The notes: a model not told the origin generated them from the letters alone. Positions 44,508-53,875 are shown, numbered from the stretch's first letter. The stretch: DNA of 64,000 nt from Streptomyces albus subsp. albus (GCF_000725885.1 NZ_JODR01000003.1:124001-188000); one strand, 5' to 3'. A program made the numbers and translations.

Positions 44508-44523
44508 GAGTGAGCCCTCACTC
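44508..44523. promoter_or_regulatory. TetR operator 2
   Basis: A perfect dyad gagtgag-cc-ctcactc with 7-bp arms. Its centre is 23 bp from that of operator 1, about two helical turns, so two dimers could bind on nearly the same face of the DNA. Confidence 0.82.
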
Positions 44524-44676
44524 CCGACGCCGTCTCGACGGCCCCCCGCTCTCACTGTTGCCTTCTCGAAGGGGAAACGGGAAACGCCCCTCACGCCTTG
44601 TTGGTCCGGGCACGCGCGACCCAAGCTGGTTGCTGCGAGGGCGGCTTGCCCGGAGCGGAAGAGACGGAGGTCAGCA

Positions 44677-45987
44677 ATGCTCCAGCAGGCTCAAAACGCC
44701 CCGCGGTCGTCCCGGTTCGGGCCCGAACTGCGCCGCCTGCGTACGGCCAGAGGAGTCACTCTCGGAGGGCTCAGCGCCCTCGTGCACTACAGCAAGAGCC
44801 AGCTGAGCAAGGTCGAGCGGGGCCTCAAGGCCCCCTCCTCCGATCTGGCCCGCTTGTGCGACAACGCCCTCAAGGCCGAGGGCGCCCTCATCTCACTTGT
44901 CCCGCCGGCCCGTTCCGCTTCAGCACCGGCACCGGCACCAACACCGGAGCACTGTGCCGCGACGGAAGCGGAAGAAAGCGAGTTCTGGCTGATGCAATTC
45001 GATCCGACCGGCTCCGCCTGGTTCCGTCCGGTGGCCCGTCGCAGTGTGATGGCGGCGGGAGCGGCAGGTGCCATGGCCCTCGGGATGCCCGCCGCCCCGG
45101 CTCAGGGGCACACACCGGGCTTCCTGTCGCAGGCCCGCTCGCTCTTCTACCGGGCGATGGGCCAGACCACTGCTCCCGGCCTCGTTCTCCCGGCCTTGGT
45201 GGCGCAGACACACGCGCTCCGCACCCTGGCGGAACGCACCGAACCGCCCCTGCGGCGGGACGCGTTCGTGCTGGCCTCCCGCTACGCGGAGTTCGTGGGC
45301 TGGCTGGTGCAGGAGACCGGCGACGACCGCGCTGCCCTGTGGTGGACCGATCTCGCGGTCCGGACGGCACGCCGGGGAGGCGACGAGGGCCTGGCCGCCT
45401 ACGCACTCGTACGCCGGGCGCTGGTCGCCTTCTACGCCGAGGACGGTTCCACGACGGTGGGTCTCTCGCGCCGGGCTCAGGCGGCGGAGCCGCAGGAGCG
45501 CATCGCCGGGCTGGCCGCACAACAGGAGGCGCAGGGATACGCGCTTCTGGGCGACCACTCCGCCTGTATGAAGGCCCTCGACCGGGCCCGTGCGCTGCTG
45601 TCCCAGCCGGACCGGTCGGGCGCACCGGTCATCGGCACCACGAATCTCAGCGATCCGGTTTCCATGATCACAGGCTGGTGCCTCCACGATCTGGGCAGGC
45701 CGCAGCGCGCGGCGGAGATCCTGGACGAGCAGGTCTCACGGCTGCCGGCGCACGCACTGCGCACCCAGGCCCGCTATGGCGTACGGCGGGCCCTCGCCCA
45801 CGCCCAGGCGGGTGAGATCGAGCACGCCTGCACGCTGACGGAGCGGCTCCTCGACACGGTGGACACGGTCGGTTCGGCGACCGTGCGTACCGATCTGCGC
45901 CGCCTCGCCCGCGTCCTGGCACGTCATCCCTCCGTGAGATCCGTACGCGAGCTCGACCACAGGCTCACCGCCTCGCTGCACATGTGA
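44677..45987 (+). CDS. XRE-family HTH regulator with TPR-like C-terminal domain
   Basis: A 436-residue protein with an XRE-type HTH (about 12-70; GVTLGGLSALVHYSKSQLSKVE), an Ala/Pro-rich linker, and a hydrophobic RRSVMAAGAAGAMALG segment (about 122-138). A long helical-repeat region resembling TPRs follows (about 150-430). Many Streptomyces regulators share this plan. ATG 44677 has GGAGG 6 bases upstream. It is 76 bases before the TIR gene on the same strand with no terminator between, so it may be the first gene and the regulator of that operon. A Tat-type reading of the RR segment is unlikely because it is internal. Confidence 0.85.
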   Translation: MLQQAQNAPRSSRFGPELRRLRTARGVTLGGLSALVHYSKSQLSKVERGLKAPSSDLARLCDNALKAEGALISLVPPARSASAPAPAPTPEHCAATEAEESEFWLMQFDPTGSAWFRPVARRSVMAAGAAGAMALGMPAAPAQGHTPGFLSQARSLFYRAMGQTTAPGLVLPALVAQTHALRTLAERTEPPLRRDAFVLASRYAEFVGWLVQETGDDRAALWWTDLAVRTARRGGDEGLAAYALVRRALVAFYAEDGSTTVGLSRRAQAAEPQERIAGLAAQQEAQGYALLGDHSACMKALDRARALLSQPDRSGAPVIGTTNLSDPVSMITGWCLHDLGRPQRAAEILDEQVSRLPAHALRTQARYGVRRALAHAQAGEIEHACTLTERLLDTVDTVGSATVRTDLRRLARVLARHPSVRSVRELDHRLTASLHM

Positions 45988-46063
45988 CGCACTCCGCACG
46001 CGGCACCGGAGTGCCGGTGCGCGCTGCCGTCTCCTCCTACCACCGACGGAAAGGAAGTACCGC

Positions 46064-46894
46064 GTGTCCCGTACCGACATCCTGGTCAACTACCGCACCA
46101 GCGACGAGCCGGCCAGTGCCCGTCTCATCGCCGACGGTCTCGCCGCGTCCTTCGGTAAGGACCGGGTCTTCTGGGACCACGAATCCATCGGCGCCGGGCG
46201 GCAGTACCCGGAGCTGCTGCGCACCGCCGCCCGGACCTGCCGGGTGCTCGTCGTCGTCATCGGCGAGAGGTGGCTCGAGGCGCGCGACGCCCGCGGCCGG
46301 CTACGGCTGGAGAACCCGGACGACTGGACCCGGAGGGAGATTGTGGAAGTCCTGGACCGCGGGGCACACGTCATCCCCGTCCTGGTGGCTCCTCGGACAT
46401 CGCCGCTGGTCCGCGCGGAACTCCCCGATGGTCTCGCGGAGCTCGCGGATCTCCAGTTCCGGCAGTTCAACCCGCGGACGAGGGACCAGGACATCGCCAC
46501 GCTCTGCCGCGACCTCGCCGAGCTGTTGCCCGGCGCCGCCACGGACCACGGCCCGGCCGCACCAACCGCTCCGGCCGCGCCGTCGGCCACCAGCACCCGC
46601 AACATCGTCGAAGACACCGGGCAGGGCTCCATCACCGTCCAGGCCAGGGATGTCTCCGGCTCGCTCGGCTCTTTCGTGAGCAACCCGCAGGGGCCGGTGC
46701 ACACGGGCTCAGGCGCACAGCACAACACCACGCACAACAACACGACGCATCACAACACCACGCATGCCGGCTCGCACAACGTCAACTTCCACGGCGACCG
46801 CGTCAATTACGTCGCGGGAACCAACAACGGCGGTATGCACCAGGGCGGGGACACGGGCAACGCCGGGCCGGCGGAGGGAGACGGCACCCGGTGA
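46064..46894 (+). CDS. TIR-domain protein with C-terminal signalling-motif tail
   Basis: A 276-residue protein. Residues 3-155 form a bacterial TIR domain: DILVNYRTSDEPASARLIA at strand A, BB-loop region FWDHESIGAGRQYPELL, then DDWTRREIVEVLDRG with Glu92 in the place of the catalytic Glu of NAD-cleaving TIRs (compare SARM1 WVHKEIVTAL). An Ala/Pro linker follows. The tail (about 180-276) is rich in Asn, Gly, His and Thr, contains GPVHTGSGAQHN (210-221) and three (H/N)NTTH repeats. Nearly the same motif starts the next protein. GTG start with AAGGAAG upstream; its stop overlaps the next start (GTGA). Likely an NADase effector. Confidence 0.88.
   Translation: MSRTDILVNYRTSDEPASARLIADGLAASFGKDRVFWDHESIGAGRQYPELLRTAARTCRVLVVVIGERWLEARDARGRLRLENPDDWTRREIVEVLDRGAHVIPVLVAPRTSPLVRAELPDGLAELADLQFRQFNPRTRDQDIATLCRDLAELLPGAATDHGPAAPTAPAAPSATSTRNIVEDTGQGSITVQARDVSGSLGSFVSNPQGPVHTGSGAQHNTTHNNTTHHNTTHAGSHNVNFHGDRVNYVAGTNNGGMHQGGDTGNAGPAEGDGTR
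46721..46765 (+). repeat. Three 15-bp coding repeats in the TIR tail
   Basis: Three consecutive units encoding HNTTH, NNTTH and HNTTH follow directly after the VHTGSG motif. The patch is visibly poorer in GC than its surroundings. Confidence 0.8.
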
Positions 46895-48888
46895 ACGAAC
46901 AGCCCCACACACGGGTCACCGATCCCTCCGGGAACGTCCACACCGGGAGCGGACCCCAGTACAACAATTCGCATCACTATTACGGCTTGAGGATCGATCA
47001 CTCAGCGCTGAGCGTGTCCACGAAAAAGGCGACACAGACACTCGCGCCCGATGACCTCTCCCGCTTGCGGCGGCATTTCGTTCCTCCCTCCGGCCTGGGG
47101 ACCGCCAGGGCGAAGCTCTCCGAGCGCGGAACGGTCCTGCTGTGCGGCGCCCCAGGATCGGGGCGCCGCAGTGCCGCTCTGATGCTGCTGTGGGAACCGC
47201 ATCGCGGTCCGGGACGTCTGCATCAGCTCGACGAGCAGGACACGGAGGCGAACGGTTCCGTCCTGGACACCGACCAGATCGAGGCCGAGGACCGTATGCT
47301 GCTCGATCTGACCTCCGCCGACGACGACCGGGTCCGCCAACAGCTCAGCGCACTGCCGCACTTCCGGGCGGCGCTGCGGGAGCGGGGGGCCTCGCTGGCG
47401 ATCGTGATGGACTCCCGTCAGCGTCAGCTGGTGCCCGCGGAATTCGCCTCCTTCGTCGTCGAGGTCGAAAACCCAGAGCCCTTGCGGGTGCTGAAGAGGA
47501 CGCTCTTGTACGAGGGTGTCGAACCGGACGCCCGGGAGTGGGAAGCCCCGCGTCTCACGGCGTTCCTCAGCAGTGCGGGAACCGGCACGGTCGCGGAACT
47601 GGCCGCCGCCATCCTGCACGAGCGGCAGCACGGACGTCCTGCCGATACCTTCGCCCTCTGGCGTGACCGAGCACTGGCCAAGCTCGCGCCCCTGGAACGA
47701 AAAGAGGTCGTCGCACGGATCGAGCGGCTGCTCGGCGGGACGGACGCGGCGCTGGTGCTGACGACGGCGCTGCTGCCGGGTGCACGCGCGGACTTCCTGG
47801 AGTCGGCCGCGGAGGACATGCTGGCCGTCCTGCGCCACCCGGCCGACGACCAACCGGTCCTCGGCCGGACCGCCCTCACGACCCGGCTGGACGCGTTCGA
47901 CGCCCGGCTGGGCGAGGGCAACCGCGTGGAGCTGTCCGACGGCTTCGCCGCCGCCGCCCGCGACTACTTCTGGGACAACTACCCGGCTCTGAGGCATCAG
48001 CTCGTGCCCTGGGCGGAACGTACGGTGAGTGCCCCCGCACTCGCCAAGGAGGAGCGCTACGCGTTCGTGGACCGCTACGTGGAGCAGTGTCTGCGCGTCG
48101 GAACACCCGAGCCGGTGCAGGATCTCGTCGACAGGTGGACGCGGCCCGACAGCACGCAGGCCGAGGCGTCGATGGCCGCGCGTGCCCTCACCCTCGGTGT
48201 GCTGGACCGACGGCACGGCTCCTGCTTCCGCCGCCAGATCTACGACTGGGCACGGAAGCCCGGACTGCAACCGGCCCGGGCGCACGTTCTGATCGGGGTG
48301 TGCCGGGGAGCCCTGGCGGCGTCCTACCCGGACCAGGCCGTGACCAGGCTCCTGCACCTGGCACGCCGGCAGCGGGGCACTGCGGCGGGCGAGGCGCGCG
48401 ACAAGTTGCTCGAGCTGACGGGTGAGGACGCCCGGCTGTACCGGCGGGCCTTGTCGGCACTCGTCGGCGACGCGGGCGCCCCGCAGCCCGTCGACTCCCG
48501 GCTCTTCATCGCCCTGGCCGCGCCGGAACGGCTCACCGCCCCGCGGGACGGCGCACCGGCCCTGATCCGCGGCCGACGAGTGAGGGAGCAGTTGTCCGAG
48601 GGGTGGCGCCGGGCGTTCACCCAGCTGCCGGCCGAGGCGTGGAGGCGGCGACTGGCCGACTGGCTGGACGAGGCCGCGCGCAGCCCGGCCGAGCGTGAGG
48701 CGCTGCTCCACGTTCTGGTCGGCTCGTGCGGTCCGCAGGGCTCCGCGCTGACCGATCTGTACGGCGCCGTGCGGAAGTGGGCGTCCGCTGCGGCGGACCG
48801 CTCCTGCGTGTTCGACGCCTTCTGGGAGGCGTGCGCGGCAGCGCTGGGGCTCGAACCCTCGGTGACCGGGCGGGAGGCGCGGGTATGA
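46891..48888 (+). CDS. Large STAND/AAA-like protein with degenerate P-loop and N-terminal signalling motif
   Basis: A 665-residue protein. Residues 14-25 (GNVHTGSGPQYN) repeat the motif found in the TIR protein's tail. A P-loop-like domain follows: VLLCGAPGSGRRSAALML (82-99), where the Walker A lysine is Arg92, and a Walker B-like RMLLDL with Asp139. Beyond about 250 the protein is helical, with no recognisable WD40 or TPR consensus. It may be an NLR-like sensor, but the lost lysine suggests weak or no ATP hydrolysis. GTG 46891 overlaps the TIR stop; its stop overlaps the next start (ATGA). I do not recognise a named family. Confidence 0.7.
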   Translation: MNEQPHTRVTDPSGNVHTGSGPQYNNSHHYYGLRIDHSALSVSTKKATQTLAPDDLSRLRRHFVPPSGLGTARAKLSERGTVLLCGAPGSGRRSAALMLLWEPHRGPGRLHQLDEQDTEANGSVLDTDQIEAEDRMLLDLTSADDDRVRQQLSALPHFRAALRERGASLAIVMDSRQRQLVPAEFASFVVEVENPEPLRVLKRTLLYEGVEPDAREWEAPRLTAFLSSAGTGTVAELAAAILHERQHGRPADTFALWRDRALAKLAPLERKEVVARIERLLGGTDAALVLTTALLPGARADFLESAAEDMLAVLRHPADDQPVLGRTALTTRLDAFDARLGEGNRVELSDGFAAAARDYFWDNYPALRHQLVPWAERTVSAPALAKEERYAFVDRYVEQCLRVGTPEPVQDLVDRWTRPDSTQAEASMAARALTLGVLDRRHGSCFRRQIYDWARKPGLQPARAHVLIGVCRGALAASYPDQAVTRLLHLARRQRGTAAGEARDKLLELTGEDARLYRRALSALVGDAGAPQPVDSRLFIALAAPERLTAPRDGAPALIRGRRVREQLSEGWRRAFTQLPAEAWRRRLADWLDEAARSPAEREALLHVLVGSCGPQGSALTDLYGAVRKWASAAADRSCVFDAFWEACAAALGLEPSVTGREARV

Positions 48889-50204
48889 GTTCGGGACACA
48901 GGACAGCGACAGCCTTTCTCACGGTGCTGGCCGGGCTGCTGGTGCTGATCCTCGGCCTGCTGGGAAGCTGGCCACTGTGGGCGTGGTCGGCGGCGCTCGT
49001 GGGCGTGGTGTGTGCGGGCATCGTCCTGGCGAAGGTGGCAACGCCCCGTCCGCACCCGCTGGCACAGCAGTACGACACCGAACCGGATCTTCCGGTCCCG
49101 CCTCCGGAACGCCGGGCACAGAAGATCAGGGAGGTGTCCCTGCGCAGTGCGCTGCCGGACTACGAATTCCTCTTCTCGGCGACGGTCCGCTGGTGTCCGC
49201 TGCCCGAGCCGCCGAACGCGCCCGCCATCAACCCGGCCGGCGTCGCCGTGAGCGCCCTGCTGGAGCGGGCCGAAGAGCTCACACGGCAGTTCCCGCCGCA
49301 CCGGCACTCGCTCGCGCAGCACCAGCTGAACGGCGCGCTCGGCACCATGCTCCCCGACCCGACCGGCCGTCTCGACGTGATGGCGGAGGATGTCTCGCTG
49401 GTCCTGGCCGAGGCCGACGCGGAGCGGCTCAGCCGGCTGTCGACCGTCCGCAAGGAGCAGGCCGTGTGGGAGCACGAACGCAAGGCGGAGTGCGACAAGC
49501 GCGCCTATCTGGGTGACGATGTGCTCAAGGACACCGGCAGCGCCGTGGTGTGGTGGCTTGCGAAGAACGACGACCAGATCAAACGCGCCGTCGACGACAT
49601 CGGTGTCCTGGCACAGCTCTCGTCCGCCGCCAACAACGAGGACGTGCCGGAACTCTTCCGGCACATGGTGCCCTACCCGGTGCCCACCCCGGAACAGGAG
49701 CATGTCAAAGATCCGTTCCCCGCCCCGGGAACCGACGGGAGCCCGTTCTCGCACGCGTACGCCAACGACGCGCCCGGTGTGTTCGGCCACTCCGTCAACG
49801 GCTCCTCCGCCGCGACCACTGCCTCGGCGACGGACCTGCTGGGCCTGCTGCTGGAGCGGCTGGGGTTCGAGCCCGGCGACGACCGGGCCTCCATGGTGGC
49901 CCGAAGCGTGGCACACGTCGTGCGCGCCTCGGGTGGAAGCGCCACGGCGCAGGACATCCTCGACACCTTCGACCCCCCGGCTTGGGAGGACAAGGAGGCC
50001 CGGCAGGGCAAGGAGTCCCGACAGGACGAGAAGCCCCGGCAGGACGGGGAGGCCCGGCAGGACGAGAAGCCCCGGCAGGACGAGAAGCCCCGGCAGGACG
50101 GGGAGCCCCGGCAGGACGGGGACAACAGTGAGGGCGGGCAGAACGGAAAGCGCGGGGAAGAACCGGACGAGGACCCGCCGGCCACTGTCCGCTCTCCCGT
50201 CTGA
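48885..50204 (+). CDS. Two-helix membrane protein with repeat tail, third member of the TIR operon
   Basis: A 439-residue protein of unknown family. Two transmembrane helices (about 8-27 and 31-50) are followed by a large cytoplasmic part. That part includes a well-ordered section (about 75-290, with WEHERKAECDKRAYLGDDV, probably coiled coil) and a C-terminal tail of seven 6-residue repeats (RQDEKP/RQDGEP). The ATG at 48885 overlaps the preceding stop (ATGA), so it is made with the P-loop protein. It may anchor the complex to the membrane or act as a second effector. There is no homology I can name. A strong terminator follows. Confidence 0.72.
   Translation: MSSGHRTATAFLTVLAGLLVLILGLLGSWPLWAWSAALVGVVCAGIVLAKVATPRPHPLAQQYDTEPDLPVPPPERRAQKIREVSLRSALPDYEFLFSATVRWCPLPEPPNAPAINPAGVAVSALLERAEELTRQFPPHRHSLAQHQLNGALGTMLPDPTGRLDVMAEDVSLVLAEADAERLSRLSTVRKEQAVWEHERKAECDKRAYLGDDVLKDTGSAVVWWLAKNDDQIKRAVDDIGVLAQLSSAANNEDVPELFRHMVPYPVPTPEQEHVKDPFPAPGTDGSPFSHAYANDAPGVFGHSVNGSSAATTASATDLLGLLLERLGFEPGDDRASMVARSVAHVVRASGGSATAQDILDTFDPPAWEDKEARQGKESRQDEKPRQDGEARQDEKPRQDEKPRQDGEPRQDGDNSEGGQNGKRGEEPDEDPPATVRSPV
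50001..50126 (+). repeat. Seven 18-bp tandem repeats inside the membrane-protein gene
   Basis: Consecutive in-frame units encode RQGKES, RQDEKP, RQDGEA, RQDEKP, RQDEKP, RQDGEP and RQDGDN. The charged Arg/Gln/Asp/Glu tail is probably disordered, and copy number may vary between strains by slippage. Confidence 0.9.
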
Positions 50205-50226
50205 TCCGGCCGCCCCGGCATACGGA

Positions 50227-50262
50227 AGACCCGGCACCCCGCCAGCATGGGGTGCCGGGTCT
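50227..50262. terminator. Bidirectional hairpin terminator
   Basis: A perfect 14-bp inverted repeat (50227-50240 and 50249-50262) with an 8-base loop. It lies between the convergent membrane-protein stop (50204) and the metK stop (50298) and closes off the accessory island. Confidence 0.87.
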
Positions 50263-50297
50263 CCGGCATGGTCAGGTGCCCGGTGCGGGCGGGAGGG

Positions 50298-51506
<1,209 letters not shown>

Positions 51507-52072
51507 ATCGCTCCCTGGGGTTGCAGCGGCTGCTGGCTGAGCATGGGGCGGACCGGTCGGGGGCTGCGCCCAAGCACGGTCCGCGGCCAGTTTATCCATC
51601 TCCGCCTGCATCCAATCACGGACTCTCGAACTCCGAGACGACCACGAGCCCCTCGATCCGAACTCCAGCACCAACCGAAGATGACCGGAGATCCGGACAA
51701 GTCGGGGCGTGTCGGGTGCCCGGATTGCCCGTCAAGAGCGCCTTTCCGGCCCCGTTCGACCAATTCCGGCCCAGTCGGGGGACAGCCGTGTCCGGCGGCA
51801 CATTCCCCCGCGCGCCCCCCTTGAGGGTGCCCCCGGAGCACCCCGCTACCGCTTCCCGGCCCGGCGGGGGATCAGCCGGACACCGCGTCACGCTCTCCGG
51901 AAATCGGACGAAGCACCCGGATAACGGACGGAGCGGGAGGGGATGGAGTGGTTTCCCGCCCCGACGGTACACCCCTCCTGGTCACCCGGCGTGACCGCTT
52001 CGCCGCGTCAGCGTCCGCGGAAAGGCCCCGCGCGGGCGGCCCCCGCCTCACCCGGGCGGGGGCCCGCGGAAC
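51507..52072 (-). promoter_or_regulatory. metK upstream region
   Basis: 566 gene-free bases between metK and coaBC, both on the minus strand. It contains the coaBC terminator, a short dyad ggtcac-ccggc-gtgacc (51980-51996) and presumably the metK promoter. I found no riboswitch consensus and no credible small gene. Confidence 0.5.
52031..52068 (-). terminator. Hairpin terminator after coaBC
   Basis: cgcgggc (52031-52037) pairs with gcccgcg (52062-52068), and an inner CCCC/GGGG stem continues with small bulges. It starts 5 bases after the coaBC stop. Confidence 0.7.
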
Positions 52073-53353
52073 TCAGGAGGGCGAACCGCCGGCGGGGAGA
52101 CGCGCCGCGATCAGGTCCCAGACGGTGTCCGCCAGTGCTTCCTTGGGGCCGTACGGGACCGGCGTCTCGGTGCCGTCCGCCCCCAGCACGACGGCTTCGT
52201 TCTCCTCCGCGCCGAAGGTCTTGCTCTCCCCCACCTCGTTGACGACGAGGAGGTCGCAGCCCTTCGCGGCGAGCTTGGCGCGGCCGTGGGCGAGGACGTC
52301 GTCGGTCTCGGCGGCGAACCCGGCCACGACCTGCCCTGCGCGGAGCCGGGCGGCGGACAGTTCCGCGAGGATGTCGGGGTTGCGGACCAGAGCCAGGGGT
52401 TCCGGTTCCTGGCCGTCCTTCTTCTTGATCTTTCCGGTGGCGTAGACGGCGGGCCGGAAGTCGGCGACGGCCGCGGCCATCACCACGGCGTCCGCGTCGG
52501 CGGCGGCGCGCAGGACGGCCTCCCGCAGCTCGACGGCGCTGCCGACGCGGACGACGTCCACACCGGCCGGGTCGGGCAGGGCGCTGTTCGCGGCGACCAG
52601 CGTCACCCGGGCCCCGCGCGCGGCGGCGGTCCGGGCGAGCGCGTAGCCCTGCTTGCCGCTGGAGCGGTTACCGAGGAAGCGCACCGGGTCGAGGGGTTCG
52701 CGGGTGCCGCCGGCGCTGACGACGACGTGGCGGCCCGCGAGATCGGTGGCCGCGCCCGCCGCGCCCCGGGCCAGCACCCGGCGGCAGACGTCGAAGATCG
52801 CGTCGGGGTCGGGCAGCCGCCCCTTGCCGGTGTCCTTCCCGGTCAGCCGGCCCACGGCGGGCTCGATGACGACGGCACCGCGGCGCCGCAGCGTGGCGAC
52901 GTTCTCCTGGGTGGCCGGGTGCTCCCACATCTCGGTGTGCATCGCGGGTGCGAAGACGACGGGACAGCGCGCGGTCAGCAGTGTGTTGGTGAGCAGGTCG
53001 TCGGCGAGCCCGTGGGCGGCCTTGGCGAGCAGGTCCGCGGTTGCGGGTGCGACCACGACGAGATCGGCGCTCTGTCCGATGCGTACGTGCGGGACCTCGT
53101 GGACGGACTCCCACACCTCGGTCGCCACGGGGTGCCCGGTCAGTGCCGACCAGGTGGCCGCGCCGACGAAGTGCAGCGCCGCTTCGGTGGGCACGGCCCG
53201 CACGTCGTGGCCGCTCTCGGTCAGCCGCCGCGCCAGCTCGCACGCCTTGTACGCGGCGATACCGCCGCTGACACCGAGTACGACCTTGGGCCTGGCCTTC
53301 CGGCCGCCGGCCGTCTCGTCCCCGGCCGCCGTCTCGTCCCGCTGCTGCGTCAC
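52073..53353 (-). CDS. coaBC: Phosphopantothenoylcysteine synthetase/decarboxylase (Dfp)
   Basis: A 426-residue bifunctional coenzyme A enzyme. The N-terminal flavin CoaC domain (about 20-200) has VLGVSGGIAAYKACELARRL and FAPAMHTEMWEHPA. The C-terminal CoaB domain (about 205-420) has VSAGGTREPLDPVRFLGNRS and AAVADFRP with the KIKKKDG loop. It adds cysteine to phosphopantothenate and decarboxylates the product. GTG 53353 has GAGAGGAAC upstream. The N-terminal 22 residues are acidic and Thr/Gly-rich. Confidence 0.97.
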   Translation of the reverse strand: MTQQRDETAAGDETAGGRKARPKVVLGVSGGIAAYKACELARRLTESGHDVRAVPTEAALHFVGAATWSALTGHPVATEVWESVHEVPHVRIGQSADLVVVAPATADLLAKAAHGLADDLLTNTLLTARCPVVFAPAMHTEMWEHPATQENVATLRRRGAVVIEPAVGRLTGKDTGKGRLPDPDAIFDVCRRVLARGAAGAATDLAGRHVVVSAGGTREPLDPVRFLGNRSSGKQGYALARTAAARGARVTLVAANSALPDPAGVDVVRVGSAVELREAVLRAAADADAVVMAAAVADFRPAVYATGKIKKKDGQEPEPLALVRNPDILAELSAARLRAGQVVAGFAAETDDVLAHGRAKLAAKGCDLLVVNEVGESKTFGAEENEAVVLGADGTETPVPYGPKEALADTVWDLIAARLPAGGSPS

Positions 53354-53409
53354 TCGTTCCTCTCCCCACGCGCGTCGCTGTGGCCCCGGTGGCACACAGG
53401 GATATGACA

Positions 53410-53448
53410 CACCAGGGGCCCGGCAGCCGCGCTGCCGGGCCCCTGGTG
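53410..53448 (-). terminator. Strong hairpin terminator after rpoZ
   Basis: A perfect 17-bp inverted repeat (53410-53426 and 53432-53448) with a 5-base loop, 18 bases beyond the rpoZ stop. Confidence 0.9.
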
Positions 53449-53466
53449 GAAGTGGCGCCGACCGGC

Positions 53467-53745
53467 CTACTGGGCGACCGGCGGAGCCTCGACGGACTCC
53501 GAGGTGAGCAGGCCGGCGTTGATCTCGCGAAGCGCGATGGAGAGCGGCTTCTCGTGCACGTGGGTGTCCACCAGCGGGCCCACGTACTCGAGGAGGCCCT
53601 CACCGAGCTGCGAGTAGTACGCGTTGATCTGGCGCGCGCGCTTGGCCGCGTAGATCACGAGGCTGTACTTGGAGTCGGTGGCCTCGAGCAGCTCATCAAT
53701 CGGCGGGTTGATGATGCCCTCGGGCGTGGTGATGGAAGAGGACAC
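53467..53745 (-). CDS. rpoZ: RNA polymerase omega subunit
   Basis: A 92-residue subunit starting [20 protein letters not shown], with the conserved omega helix [20 protein letters not shown]. It helps fold and place the beta' subunit. GTG start at 53745. It follows gmk in the order found across actinobacteria, with a strong terminator directly after it. The sequence agrees closely with S. coelicolor RpoZ as I remember it. Confidence 0.97.
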   Translation of the reverse strand: MSSSITTPEGIINPPIDELLEATDSKYSLVIYAAKRARQINAYYSQLGEGLLEYVGPLVDTHVHEKPLSIALREINAGLLTSESVEAPPVAQ

Positions 53746-53842
53746 TCTCTGCCTTCCGAAGGGTGAATAGAGGAGGAATCGATGTGCGCGCCAACGCTGC
53801 GACGTCGTGCTGGATGGTACGAGGCCGGGCGCTGCGAGGCCG

Positions 53843-53875
53843 ATCGATACGCATCGAGATCAATCGATACGCATC
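53843..53875. repeat. 13-bp direct repeat at the gmk 3' end
   Basis: atcgatacgcatc occurs at 53843-53855 and again at 53863-53875, with a 20-bp period. The second copy is inside the last codons of gmk and the first is just beyond its stop. Confidence 0.85.

Noticed and set aside
45041..45100. Twin-arginine signal in the HTH regulator (RRSVMAAGAAGAMALG)
   Set aside because: The segment is internal, behind a DNA-binding domain, so export is unlikely.
50001..50126. Tandem repeat read as a CRISPR array
   Set aside because: The 18-bp units are contiguous, in frame and inside a coding gene; there are no spacers and no cas genes.
42169..50297. Integrase, transposase or att site bordering the accessory island
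   Set aside because: No such gene and no flanking direct repeats or tRNA were found, so mobility cannot be claimed.
51507..52072. SAM riboswitch in front of metK
   Set aside because: I could not find the conserved core of any SAM riboswitch class in this stretch.
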